This document shows positions 54,817-63,317 of a DNA stretch of 64,000 bases, in pieces. Position numbers and translations under genes: made by a program. How positions within the stretch are numbered: position 1 is the first letter of the stretch; every line of letters begins with the position of its first letter. The notes below the pieces were generated by a model. The model had not been told where the DNA came from. It saw only the letters and a list, made by a program, of their open reading frames with translations, and did not search any database. This stretch comes from Fulvivirga maritima (GTDB taxonomy: Bacteria > Bacteroidota > Bacteroidia > Cytophagales > Cyclobacteriaceae), in assembly GCF_021389955.1 (NCBI RefSeq), contig NZ_CP089980.1, positions 3,901,001-3,965,000 of the forward strand, in the 5' to 3' direction.

Positions 54817-56103
54817 TTATCTTTTATCTGCTTCAACGTAAGGTCTGAGGTTTTCACCTACATATATCTGTCTTGGTCGACCGATAGGCTCTCCGTTTTC
54901 TCTCATTTCTTTCCACTGAGCGATCCATCCTGGTAAACGTCCAAGAGCAAACATTACTGTAAACATATTTTCAGGTATGCCTAATGCTCTGTATATAATA
55001 CCAGAATAGAAGTCTACGTTAGGGTAAAGCTTTCTCTCTACGAAGTAATCATCATTAAGAGCTACCTCTTCAAGACCTTTAGCAATTTCTAATACAGGAT
55101 CGTTAACTCCCAGTTTACTCAATACATCATCAGCGGCCTTTTTGATTATCTTAGCTCTAGGATCAAAGTTTTTATATACCCTGTGGCCGAATCCGAATAG
55201 TCTGAATGGATCATCTTTATCCTTCGCTTTAGCCATCCATTTTTTGGTATCTCCGCCATCTTCTTTAATGTTCTCTAACATTTTGATAACAGCTGCATTA
55301 GCTCCACCATGAAGAGGTCCCCAAAGCGCATTAATACCAGCAGCGATAGATGAATACAGGCTGGCATGTGAGCTACCTACAATTCTTACAGTACTTGTAG
55401 AGCAGTTTTGCTCATGATCAGCATGCAGAATAAGTAACTTGTCTAAAGCATTTGCTATTACAGGATCTTCTTCATATCTCTCATGAGGTAGTCTAAACAT
55501 CATTTGTAAGAAGTTAGAGCAATACCCGAATTTATTGTCAGGATAATTTACAGGGTGGCTCATTTGGTGTTTATAAGCCCATGCTGCGAAGGTTGGCAAT
55601 TTAGCCAATAGCCTGATAATATTTAAGTCAATGGCTTCTTCTGATCTGTTAGGATTTAACGACTCAGGGTAGAAAGCTGTAAGAGAGGTTACTAAAGAAG
55701 ATAAAACGCCCATTGGATGCGCGCTTGCCGGGAAGCCTTCAAGTATTTTGTTAGTGCTTTCAGGTACCAGCGTGTGATGTTTAATTTCGTTTTGGAATGT
55801 TGCAAGTTCTTCCTGAGATGGAAGCTCACCATATATTAGAAGATAAGCTACTTCAATAAAACTCGATTTTTCCGCCAAATCTTCAATAGAGTAACCTCTA
55901 TATCTTAAAATTCCTTTTTCGCCATCGAGAAAGGTAATAGCGCTTTTTGTAGAACCTGTGTTTTTGAAACCTCTATCTAAGGTTATGATTCCACTTTCGC
56001 TTCTTAACTTTCCAATGTCAATTCCCTGTTCACCTTCTGTACCTTCGGTAAGAGGCAACTGAAAGGAATCGTTTCCAATTTTTAATTCAGCCGTCTTTGA
56101 CAT
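54817..56103 (-). CDS. gltA: Citrate synthase
   Basis: A 428-residue type II citrate synthase condensing acetyl-CoA and oxaloacetate. Catalytic sites: His in HADHEQNCSTS near 230, WGPLHGGANAAVIKML near 265 with the second His, FGFGHRVYKNFDPRAKI near 305, and the Asp segment NVDFYSGIIYRALG near 365. The long length and N-terminal beta domain (FQLPLTEGTEGEQGID) are those of the hexameric Gram-negative type. The leader may carry operator-like direct repeats. Confidence 0.95.
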   Translation of the reverse strand: MSKTAELKIGNDSFQLPLTEGTEGEQGIDIGKLRSESGIITLDRGFKNTGSTKSAITFLDGEKGILRYRGYSIEDLAEKSSFIEVAYLLIYGELPSQEELATFQNEIKHHTLVPESTNKILEGFPASAHPMGVLSSLVTSLTAFYPESLNPNRSEEAIDLNIIRLLAKLPTFAAWAYKHQMSHPVNYPDNKFGYCSNFLQMMFRLPHERYEEDPVIANALDKLLILHADHEQNCSTSTVRIVGSSHASLYSSIAAGINALWGPLHGGANAAVIKMLENIKEDGGDTKKWMAKAKDKDDPFRLFGFGHRVYKNFDPRAKIIKKAADDVLSKLGVNDPVLEIAKGLEEVALNDDYFVERKLYPNVDFYSGIIYRALGIPENMFTVMFALGRLPGWIAQWKEMRENGEPIGRPRQIYVGENLRPYVEADKR

Positions 56104-56424
56104 ATTTATCTTCTGTTTATAGTCTTTTTTTTGAAAAATAGACCGTGAAATTAATTAAAAAAAGATTTAAATAAAAACTCCAAAATTTATCTATTTGTTG
56201 CTTTAAATCGACTTTAAATCAGCTTATAGCCTAATTTTATGTTGTAATTAGGTTTTTATGAGCTATGCAATCGATAGTTCAAATCATATGTACTTGATTT
56301 TCAGTCTCTCAAGTATTAAACTCTTGTGGCTGCCTTTTGTTACACAAAAAAGGAGTTTTATCAGTATATGAACTGTTTTTTAACATAGCTTAACAAAATT
56401 TATTTGTCTTAAAAAGACAAAATG
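56104..56424. other. Intergenic region between gltA and a TPR gene
   Basis: About 320 AT-rich bases without a gene. It holds the likely gltA promoter, but no -7 box at consensus: the closest is TAAATTTTG on the minus strand. A direct repeat CTTTAAATC occurs at 56201-56209 and 56212-56220 (11-base period), and its inverse GATTTAAA at 56164-56171, which could be an operator. Nothing else is recognised. Confidence 0.4.
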
Positions 56425-57375
56425 CTAGTTGTCATATAAATCACAGTTCGTTATCTCATCATCTGGCAGCATTTTGTAGCCTAATTCACTTGCTTTCTTC
56501 CAACTTTCACAAGCCTTTTCTTTATAGCCAAGGTGCTTCAGACATTCTCCCTTCTTAGCATAGTAGTTGCCTGCTTTAGCATTTATTTCTATAGCATGCT
56601 CATAGTCAGTTATAGCCATGTCATACTTTGCCAGCTGTTGATATGTTTTGCCTCGTTTGAAATATATGCTATCATCTTCAGCCTTTTTCATAGCGGCAAT
56701 GTTGTACATAAATATGGCTTCATCATACCTCTTCAAAGCAAAAAGCTCATCACCTTTATATATGTAATACATAAAAAAGGAGGGACGTAATTTGATAAGT
56801 TCGTTAATGGCCGCTAATGCTTGTTCCTGGTGATCTGTGGCGTCCAGTTTTAAATATCTATAGTATTGGAACTTTTCATGTAGTGATTGTAGTTCTATAC
56901 TCATGTCTGGAAGAGACTGTAGTTTGAAATGGCCGGTTTCATGAGGAGCCGTTCCAGTGAGCACATAGAAATACGCAGCAGTATCCTGAGGATGCTGTGA
57001 GATATAACGATAAAAAAAAGTTTTAGCACTGTCCAGTTTTCCGGTTCCCTGGAAGGCAAAAGCAGTATATATATAGGAGTTGTTTATAGAGGCTGATCTA
57101 TTCGCATGTTGTAAGTCATGGAGAGCATTTTCATATTCTCCTTGCTTCAGGTATGCTATGCCTCTCTGGTAAAAAGCTTCAGAAAAATTTGAGTCGAGTT
57201 GGATACTGCGTGAAAAAGCTTCGATAGCCATTTCAGAATTATTTGAAAGAAATTGATGGCCTTTTGATAAAAAATGCTGTGCATTTATATCATTTTGCGC
57301 ATTTAGTGTGTTATATAAGGTGAGGAGAAATGTGAGGGCAATAATATGCCATTTACAAGCTGAATACTTAAGCAT
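56425..57375 (-). CDS. Secreted tetratricopeptide-repeat protein
   Basis: A 316-residue protein with a signal peptide (IIALTFLLTLYNTLNAQ) and TPRs over most of its length: EAFYQRGIAYLKQGEYENAL, MYYIYKGDELFALKRYDEAI, SIYFKRGKTYQQLAKYDMAI and GNYYAKKGECLKHLGYKEKA. No other domain. Likely a periplasmic protein-interaction scaffold; partner unknown. Alone on its strand, divergent from rpoD. Confidence 0.8.
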   Translation of the reverse strand: MLKYSACKWHIIALTFLLTLYNTLNAQNDINAQHFLSKGHQFLSNNSEMAIEAFSRSIQLDSNFSEAFYQRGIAYLKQGEYENALHDLQHANRSASINNSYIYTAFAFQGTGKLDSAKTFFYRYISQHPQDTAAYFYVLTGTAPHETGHFKLQSLPDMSIELQSLHEKFQYYRYLKLDATDHQEQALAAINELIKLRPSFFMYYIYKGDELFALKRYDEAIFMYNIAAMKKAEDDSIYFKRGKTYQQLAKYDMAITDYEHAIEINAKAGNYYAKKGECLKHLGYKEKACESWKKASELGYKMLPDDEITNCDLYDN

Positions 57376-57641
57376 TGTAAAGATCTGTTTAGGTGTGAGA
57401 GCTGTTATAAAATGTTAAAATAGCATTTAATTAAAATATTTCTAAGCTGTTTAACAAAAAATTCGTATTATGCGAAGTTTCCCGTAAGAAGGGGGTTTTT
57501 GAATGCAAAAATATAAAATTATTTTGGTATTCTGCTACCCTAAATTTAAATAATAATTAGAATATGGGAACGAAATGACAATTTATTTGTTATTAATGGT
57601 TGTATATAAAAAAGGACGTAAATATATTAGGATTAAGGAGA

Positions 57642-58511
57642 ATGAGACAACTTAAGATTACACAGTCTATTACCAACAGGGATAGCAGAACCCTGGAAAA
57701 GTACTTTAATGAAATATCTAAGGATGAGTTACTCACACCTGAAGAAGAGGTAGATTTAGCGCAGAGGATTAGAGAAGGTGATGAGGCTGCTTTAGAAAAG
57801 CTGGTGAAGGCCAACTTAAGGTTTGTGGTTTCAGTTGCAAAGCAATATCATTACTCTAATAAAATACCTTTGAATGATCTTATTAACGAAGGTAACTTAG
57901 GTTTGGTAAAGGCTGCTAAGAGATTTGATGAAAAGAGGGGATTTAAGTTTATTTCTTATGCTGTATGGTGGATCAGACAATCAATTATTCAGGCATTGGC
58001 TGAGCACTCAAGAATTGTAAGAATACCTTCTAATAAAATAGGTGCTCTTTCTAAAATAGATCAGGCTTCTTCTTTATTGGAGCAACAATTTGAGCGTGAA
58101 CCAACCGATGAAGAATTAGCAGAATTGCTAGATATGTCTATCGATGAGGTGAGAACAACTGTTCGCTCTCAAACAAAACAAGTTTCTATTGATAAGCCGT
58201 TTTCAGAAGATGAAGGTAGTTCTTTATTAGATGTAATGGAAGATGAAGATAGTAACGAAGTTGATAACATCGTTTATAGTGATTCTTTAAGAAGAGAGGT
58301 TACAAGACTGTTATCTACACTTACTGAAAGAGAGAGAATAGTGATTAGCCAATATTTTGGGCTAAGCGAAAACACAAGCCTTTCTCTTGAAGATATTGGT
58401 GAGAACTTAGGACTTACTCGTGAAAGAGTTAGACAAATAAAAGAAAAGGCACTTAGAAAATTATCTAAGAATCCTAAAAACGAATTATTAAAGCCTTACC
58501 TGGCTAACTAA
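57642..58511 (+). CDS. rpoD: Housekeeping RNA polymerase sigma factor RpoD (sigma-70 / SigA type)
   Basis: About 289 residues from the ATG at 57642, which follows a purine-rich aaggag; an in-frame start at 57600 would add 14 residues not found in the family. Regions 1.2, 2, 3 and 4 are present without the long N-terminal 1.1 region: ISKDELLTPEEEVDLAQR (1.2), FKFISYAVWWIRQSIIQAL (2.3-2.4), and SLSLEDIGENLGLTRERVRQ (4.2). This short form is the primary sigma of Bacteroidota, recognising TTTG-19/21-TAnnTTTG promoters. Confidence 0.96.
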   Translation: MRQLKITQSITNRDSRTLEKYFNEISKDELLTPEEEVDLAQRIREGDEAALEKLVKANLRFVVSVAKQYHYSNKIPLNDLINEGNLGLVKAAKRFDEKRGFKFISYAVWWIRQSIIQALAEHSRIVRIPSNKIGALSKIDQASSLLEQQFEREPTDEELAELLDMSIDEVRTTVRSQTKQVSIDKPFSEDEGSSLLDVMEDEDSNEVDNIVYSDSLRREVTRLLSTLTERERIVISQYFGLSENTSLSLEDIGENLGLTRERVRQIKEKALRKLSKNPKNELLKPYLAN

Positions 58512-58536
58512 TTTGTCTTTTTAAAAAATTATAGAA

Positions 58537-58569
58537 AGCTGATTCGGATTCCGGATCAGCTTTTTTTTT
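58537..58569 (+). terminator. Intrinsic terminator of rpoD
   Basis: AGCTGATTCGG and CCGGATCAGCT pair over 11 bases with a 3-base loop (one T-G wobble), followed directly by T9. It lies 25 bases after the stop and overlaps the end of the convergent DoxX gene. Confidence 0.92.
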
Positions 58570-58945
58570 ATCCTATCAGTGCGAAGTACTTGTGTCTGTT
58601 TTCAATAATTACCCAAGCTTCTATAATTACTAACACTAATGTAATGGGTAAAGCCGAAGTATCAGTAACGGTATTGAATAGCAGAATGCCGCTTAATACA
58701 GGCAAAATAACTAGTGCTCCAAGAGCTCTTAATTTAGGAATAATAAAAAGTATTCCGCCGATTATTTCTGCAATGGCAATTAATGGCATTAACCAACTGA
58801 TTTGCATCATCGCGGTCATGGTGCTTACCACTGCTTCAGGCATATCTTCGGGCATGGGCATGTAATTGAAAAACTTATTAAGGCCGGCGTTAATAAACAT
58901 AAGGCCAAATAGTAGAGATACTACAAAGAGTATTTTTGCTTTCAT
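58568..58945 (-). CDS. DoxX-family membrane protein
   Basis: A 125-residue protein with four membrane helices: LFVVSLLFGLMFINAGLNKF opens the family motif, then PMPEDMPEAV, IAEIIGGILFIIP and a final helix. Small DoxX proteins occur as subunits of quinol oxidases or as uncharacterised redox membrane proteins; the specific role is unknown. The N-terminus may also serve as the signal anchor. Convergent with rpoD. Confidence 0.8.
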   Translation of the reverse strand: MKAKILFVVSLLFGLMFINAGLNKFFNYMPMPEDMPEAVVSTMTAMMQISWLMPLIAIAEIIGGILFIIPKLRALGALVILPVLSGILLFNTVTDTSALPITLVLVIIEAWVIIENRHKYFALIG

Positions 58946-59037
58946 TACTTATAAGGTTTAGTCTTAATTAAGATAATGAAAGTGCAATTATATAGCTATA
59001 GGGAGCTGTTGATTTATTTTTGGAATTAATTATAAGT

Positions 59038-59075
59038 ACCCTGAAACTAACTGCATATAGCAGAGGTTCCAGGGT
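59038..59075 (-). terminator. Hairpin after the second barrel gene
   Basis: ACCCTGAAAC and GTTCCAGGGT form a stem with one mismatch; inside the loop CTGC/GCAG can pair further. It lies 13 bases after the barrel stop on the minus strand, without a strong T-run. Confidence 0.45.
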
Positions 59076-59087
59076 GTTTCGGATAAT

Positions 59088-59834
59088 TTAGAGAACGACA
59101 CCGAAACTAAAAGCATTGAGTTGAGGCCCCTTGTTATCTGCAAACAGTTCATTAAGGTCATAATTAAAGAATAAATCTATACCTCGGAATCCTGCTTGCA
59201 CACGCACACCATATCTGAAATTGTTCAAGTAAAAGGAGTCATGATCTTTATCCTTATCCTTGTCACCATCTTCTTTGGTTACTACTTTTGTATAGCTGCC
59301 AATTTTGTACCCCGCATACATACCGGCACCTATTCTGAATCCTTGGTTTTCGTCCCAAATTTTCCAGTGGCAGTTTTGAGATGGTTTGCTATCGCCAAAG
59401 GCTAGCATAGGCACCACGCTGGCGTTTACATAAGCAGCGGTTAGTTTACTTTTTTTGCTATTCACATCACTTTCCTCCATAAAAAATATACCATCATCAC
59501 CTTTGAGCATTCTAGCATCTTCATTATCAAATTTAAAGTTATACCAGCTGATGTCTCCGCCCCAAAGTAAATAGAAGGAACCATTGATATGAGTGTGGTT
59601 GATACTTTTTAAGGCTATGTACCAACTACCAAAAGGTTTTACAGTATAGAGGGCGTTGTCGTCAGAAGGGGCACTGCCATTTTCCTGGTAGTTATTGATG
59701 CCTAAATCAATACCGAAGTCATTTATGGTAGCTTTTCTTTCTTTTTTCTCTTCATTATTATCTTGAGCCCAAGCTGTGCCTGATATGATGGCGAATAATA
59801 ATATAGCCGTGATTTTTAAAATTTGAGTTTTCAT
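59088..59834 (-). CDS. Outer-membrane beta-barrel protein (paralogue 2)
   Basis: A 248-residue protein with a signal peptide (TAILLFAIISGTAWAQ) and an amphipathic strand pattern: SWYIALKSINHTHINGSFYL, GGDISWYNFKF, KSKLTAAYVNAS and closing LNAFSFGVVL. It is a clear paralogue of the next gene (shared segments SWY.A..S.N.T.I.G..YL, WYNFKF, KKSKLT.AY.N.S). A loop DGDKDKDKDHD near 200 is Asp-rich and may bind calcium. Last gene of the ECF-sigma operon. Confidence 0.78.
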   Translation of the reverse strand: MKTQILKITAILLFAIISGTAWAQDNNEEKKERKATINDFGIDLGINNYQENGSAPSDDNALYTVKPFGSWYIALKSINHTHINGSFYLLWGGDISWYNFKFDNEDARMLKGDDGIFFMEESDVNSKKSKLTAAYVNASVVPMLAFGDSKPSQNCHWKIWDENQGFRIGAGMYAGYKIGSYTKVVTKEDGDKDKDKDHDSFYLNNFRYGVRVQAGFRGIDLFFNYDLNELFADNKGPQLNAFSFGVVL

Positions 59835-59919
59835 CGTTGTTGTTATTTTGAGTTTGATATAGTTTTCCTGTTTCGCTTAGTAAGCGATTAATTTTAATGA
59901 GTTTATATGTATTTATTGG

Positions 59920-60972
59920 TTAAAAAATAATGCCGAAGCTTATCGCATTGAGTTCTGGTCCTCTGTTTTCAGAAAACAGATTGTTTAGATCATAATTAAT
60001 GAATAAGTCGGTGTCTCTATAGCCGAGCTGAAATCTCAAGCCATAGCGGAAATTGTTCAGGTGAAAGTCTTCATGATTTCTTTTTTTGTCTTTATCACCA
60101 TCTTCTTCAAATACTATTTTGCTGTAGCTATCAATGCGGTATCCTACATAACCTCCGGCACCTATCCTGAAGTTCTCTTTGTTCTTGCTATCATGTAAGG
60201 TTAGCCATCTGTTTTTATGGTTTGCATCGCTATGACCAAAATGGAGAGTAGGGACCATAGAAAAGTTAATATAAGCTACTGTTAACTTACTTTTTTTAAA
60301 ACTGGCATCTGGGTATTCGCTATCTTCAATGAATGTCACGCTTTCATCCTGATCATAGATGCGCATAGCATCATTTTGGAATTTGAAGTTGTACCAGCTT
60401 ACGCCCGGGCCCCACTCCAGATACAAGGGCCCAGTGATGTATGTGCTATTCACCGAGTTAATGGCTACATACCAAGATCCCCAAGGGCGAACGGTATAGG
60501 GTTCGTCTGTAGCATCAGGAAATTTGCCCTTTTTTAAATAATTATTGGTTCCTAATTCAATATTAAAATAGTGAATTGATCTCTTTGTCTTTTCGCTCTC
60601 TTCGTGCTTATCTTCCTCTTCCCATTCGTTATTCTCGTCGCTTTCAATTTGCTCAGTAGTGGTTTTTATAACAACAATAGTGGTATCTGTAATCACAGTT
60701 TTAGCTCCATTTTCTTCTTTTACCAATGTTTGTTGTTGAGAAGAGTCCGTTTCTAGCTTCATGCTGAGCTCATTCAATATGGCGTTTAAGTCATAGTTTT
60801 GAATGGTATTAAGGTCTTGTTTGTCTTTGATCAGAAATATGATTTTACTTTCACCTACATTTATGATCAATGAATCTGTTCTTTCTTGTGCCAGGCCCGA
60901 GAATACCAAAAGCATTCCCAGGCTTAGCATGACCGCTTTGAGTGTTGTTGTTATTTTATTTTGAGTAGTCAT
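59920..60972 (-). CDS. Outer-membrane beta-barrel protein (paralogue 1) with an N-terminal extension
   Basis: A 350-residue protein with a signal peptide (TTLKAVMLSLGMLLVFSGLAQ), an N-terminal periplasmic segment (about 30-130; SKIIFLIKDKQDLNTIQ, then a Glu/Asp/Lys-rich linker), and a barrel (about 133-350) homologous to the preceding paralogue. It has the loop EDGDKDKKRNHEDF at the same position as the Asp-rich loop of paralogue 2. Its start overlaps the reading frame of the anti-sigma remnant by 17 bases. A sensor role beside an ECF sigma is plausible but inferred. Confidence 0.78.
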   Translation of the reverse strand: MTTQNKITTTLKAVMLSLGMLLVFSGLAQERTDSLIINVGESKIIFLIKDKQDLNTIQNYDLNAILNELSMKLETDSSQQQTLVKEENGAKTVITDTTIVVIKTTTEQIESDENNEWEEEDKHEESEKTKRSIHYFNIELGTNNYLKKGKFPDATDEPYTVRPWGSWYVAINSVNSTYITGPLYLEWGPGVSWYNFKFQNDAMRIYDQDESVTFIEDSEYPDASFKKSKLTVAYINFSMVPTLHFGHSDANHKNRWLTLHDSKNKENFRIGAGGYVGYRIDSYSKIVFEEDGDKDKKRNHEDFHLNNFRYGLRFQLGYRDTDLFINYDLNNLFSENRGPELNAISFGIIF

Positions 60973-61288
60973 TTTTTTTAGAATTGATCAACAAAAGTTC
61001 ATTTTTTGCCTTTCTTAGCTCGCCTAGTCCGTCACTTTCTTTTAGGTCTTTGGCAAACTGAAGCACCTTTTTAAAAGCAGACTTATCTTCATCACGGTTA
61101 TTTTCTTCTGACGCCGTGGCTATGCTTTCTTCTTTCTTCTTCTGGAAATCTTCTATGTTGAAAGTATAGGTCTGTCCTTTTTCTTCTATTTGTTTAGTAG
61201 ATGCTATTTCTGATTCGGTGGTTGCATCAGGAATAGAAATTTTTTTCTTCTTTGATAGTAATAGGTTTATTGGCTTCAGAAAGAGCAA
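60956..61288 (-). pseudogene. C-terminal remnant of the anti-sigma-like protein (+1 frame)
   Basis: Frame 60956-61288 starts inside the previous gene. From the shared KEEK the real continuation is ISIPDATTESEIAS, then FNIEDFQKKKEES, and the tail KSAFKKVLQFAKDLKESDGLGELRKAKNELL, typical of the C-terminus of anti-sigma-like proteins in Bacteroidota ECF operons. The nominal N-terminal 16 residues are an artefact of reading the other frame. It is one protein with the entry 61227-61754, joined by a one-base shift at the A7 tract (plus 61240-61246). Confidence 0.8.
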
Positions 61289-61754
61289 TAGTTTCTTTTA
61301 ATGCAGGCTGAGGTTTAGCTATAGCTTCTTTTTGTGTTTTTTCGGCACTTGGTTTAACCTCTTTTGTTGATTCTGTTTTTTTTGAGTTAACTGCTTCAGT
61401 ATGATTTTGCTTGCTGAAGTCATCTTCTTCTATGGTATTAATGGAGACCTCACTGGCAGTGTCTTTAGGTTTAGCAGTTGGCTCATCAGGGGCTTGCATG
61501 GCGCTATCTTTAGGCTGGTGATTGTTATTGGCTAATCTGCCAGAAGTAGGGAATAAGCGTTCATCTTTCAATATCAAAATAGATACTGATATTAAAAGTA
61601 AGATGGAGGCAGCTATTCTTATATAAAACCAGGCTCCTCTGCTCTTTTTTTGCTGAATTTTAGAATTAAGCTTATTCCAAGCGTCAGAAGAGGGTTCTTT
61701 TTTAATGTCCTCTAGTTTGCTTTTGAATAATTTATCTAGCTGTTGATCACTCAT
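61227..61754 (-). CDS. Anti-sigma-like membrane protein, frame broken at A7
   Basis: Residues 1-50 are cytoplasmic (DQQLDKLFKSKLEDIKKEPSSDAWNKL: an ECF-binding helical region); a membrane helix follows near 42-62 (FYIRIAASILLLISVSILIL), then a Pro/Lys/Glu-rich periplasmic part. Unshifted, it ends at NFYS after KEEK; one base fewer in the A7 run would continue into the frame of the previous entry and give about 265 residues. Either a disabled anti-sigma, transcript slippage, or a sequencing error. It starts three bases after the ECF sigma stop. Confidence 0.8.
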   Translation of the reverse strand: MSDQQLDKLFKSKLEDIKKEPSSDAWNKLNSKIQQKKSRGAWFYIRIAASILLLISVSILILKDERLFPTSGRLANNNHQPKDSAMQAPDEPTAKPKDTASEVSINTIEEDDFSKQNHTEAVNSKKTESTKEVKPSAEKTQKEAIAKPQPALKETIALSEANKPITIKEEKNFYS

Positions 61755-61757
61755 AGC

Positions 61758-62327
61758 TTAATTAAATTTATTTTTCATGTTCTGCTCAGTGGCTAATAAT
61801 TGCTTTTGCAATAAAGCCCGGGCTCGGCTCAATTGTGATTTAGAAGTGTTTTCACTTATGCCCAGTTGCTCTGCTATCTCCCGATGCGAAAACCCTTCTA
61901 CAGCGTACAGGTTAAATACCGTTCGGTAACCTGTTGGCAGTTGTTGAATCATAGTGAGCAAATCTTCTGCTTCTAATTGATTATCCAGCGAAGAATAATC
62001 AGGCTCCAGATCTGCCTTTTCTATGTCTACCTCCAGGTACATGCTCTTATTTTGCCTGAGGTAGGTTAGCGAATCATTAACCATAATGCGTCTGATCCAA
62101 CCTTCGAAACTGCCATCTCCTTTAAACTGATCGATCTTTTCAAATACTTTAACAAAGCCATTGATCATTACATCTTCGGCTTGACCGGGCTCTTTAATAT
62201 AACGAACACAGATACCCAGCATAGTAGAGGCATATTTTTCATACACTTCTTTCTGTGCCTGGTTATCCTGCTTTTTACATTGCCGGATTAAAGTATCTTC
62301 TTCTGACCGATGTATTTTCAGTTTCAT
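61758..62327 (-). CDS. ECF RNA polymerase sigma factor
   Basis: A 189-residue group 4 sigma with regions 2 and 4: VYEKYASTMLGICVRYI and AEDVMINGFVKVFEKIDQFK (2.1-2.3), FEGWIRRIMVNDSLTYLRQ (2.4), then LPTGYRTVFNLYAVEGFSHR and IAEQLGISENTSKSQLSRAR (4.1-4.2). It lies first in a minus-strand operon with its anti-sigma and two barrels. A promoter of ECF type immediately upstream suggests that it drives its own operon. Confidence 0.93.
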   Translation of the reverse strand: MKLKIHRSEEDTLIRQCKKQDNQAQKEVYEKYASTMLGICVRYIKEPGQAEDVMINGFVKVFEKIDQFKGDGSFEGWIRRIMVNDSLTYLRQNKSMYLEVDIEKADLEPDYSSLDNQLEAEDLLTMIQQLPTGYRTVFNLYAVEGFSHREIAEQLGISENTSKSQLSRARALLQKQLLATEQNMKNKFN

Positions 62328-62345
62328 TTTGCGTTCTCAGCAGGA

Positions 62346-62372
62346 AGATGCGAATATTTCGCCAAAGGTTGC
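62346..62372 (-). promoter_or_regulatory. Candidate ECF-type autoregulatory promoter
   Basis: On the minus strand GCAACCT (plus 62366-62372) and CATCT (plus 62346-62350) are 15 bases apart, in the manner of -35 xxAACxx and -10 CGTCT boxes of ECF sigma factors, and the implied start is about ten bases before the ATG at 62327. No housekeeping TAnnTTTG is present there. Confidence 0.45.
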
Positions 62373-62390
62373 ATGGAACGAAAATAAAAT

Positions 62391-63317
62391 TCAGTTTTTT
62401 ATCGCAGAGTTGTTTAATTGCTTCTTTTTGAAAGGAATTTTGATTGTTTTGTTAGCGATCATTAAGCCTATGAGAATAATTAATGCACCAATTATGCTCT
62501 CTGATGAGATGCTTTCTTTAAGAAAAATAACGCCAAGTGCTATTCCATAAATAGGAATTAGGTAGGTGACATAAGAGAGGTAAGATGCACTTGCACTTTC
62601 TATTATTTTAAAAAAGATTACATAGGCCACGGCGGTTCCAAGCAAGGCAAGTGCGAGTATTGAGGAAATAGAGGAGCCTGAAAGCTCGCTGAAATGAGGT
62701 AAGCCAACCGTAGAAATACACAAGGGTAGCATGTAAGCTGAAGCGACTAATAGCTGAGCCGCCGGTGCGTGTAACGGAGGTACGTTTCTAAGCTTCATTC
62801 TGGAATAAACCATACCTATACCATAGCTAACGGCTGCCAATACTACGGCTATTATCCCCAGGAAAGAACTGCTCATATGGCTAGAAAAATGAGGTGAAAT
62901 AAGGGTGAAAAGCCCAACAAAGCCTAAGAGTGTTCCTATTAGTTTATGTTTGGTCATTTTATCATCTGCTATTAAGAAATTAGCCATGATAATGGTAAAT
63001 AATGGGGTAAGACCATTGAGAATAGAAGCTAAGGCGCTGTCAATATGTGTTTCGGCCCATGATATGAGCATAAAAGGTAAAGACAAAGAGAATATGCCTG
63101 AAATGGTAATATCTCGCCAAAACTTTAGGCTCTTTTTAAAAGGTGTACCCGCTATTTGCAGAAATAAGTTCAACGCTATGGCAGCAATAAAAATTCTGAA
63201 AGTAGCTACATGAACAGGGCTCATTTCCTTAACGGCTATTTTAATAAAAAGGAAAGAAGGGCCCCAAAGTGAGGCCAATATAAACAGTAAGATTAAGTTT
63301 TTTGATGATGCTTTCAT
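62391..63317 (-). CDS. DMT-superfamily (EamA) transporter
   Basis: A 308-residue inner-membrane protein with ten predicted helices in two EamA repeats; FILASLWGPSFLFIKIAV opens the first and VVLAAVSYGIGMVYSRMKL the second. Substrate unknown; amino acids or other metabolites are likely. It is divergent from a MetR-like LysR gene, an arrangement reminiscent of E. coli metR with the EamA gene yigM, so regulation by that protein is plausible. Its ATG overlaps the stop of a 47-codon ORF. Confidence 0.88.
   Translation of the reverse strand: MKASSKNLILLFILASLWGPSFLFIKIAVKEMSPVHVATFRIFIAAIALNLFLQIAGTPFKKSLKFWRDITISGIFSLSLPFMLISWAETHIDSALASILNGLTPLFTIIMANFLIADDKMTKHKLIGTLLGFVGLFTLISPHFSSHMSSSFLGIIAVVLAAVSYGIGMVYSRMKLRNVPPLHAPAAQLLVASAYMLPLCISTVGLPHFSELSGSSISSILALALLGTAVAYVIFFKIIESASASYLSYVTYLIPIYGIALGVIFLKESISSESIIGALIILIGLMIANKTIKIPFKKKQLNNSAIKN

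Noticed and set aside
57491-57548. rpoD promoter from TTG or TTTG before TATTTTGG or TAAATTTA
   Set aside because: Each -7 candidate departs from consensus and spacing is 18 or 14 bases, so no promoter was assigned.
61227-61288. Programmed frameshift in the anti-sigma gene as a firm call
   Set aside because: A +1 shift at A7 has no recognised stimulator here; sequencing error or mutation is as likely, so it is reported only as a possibility.
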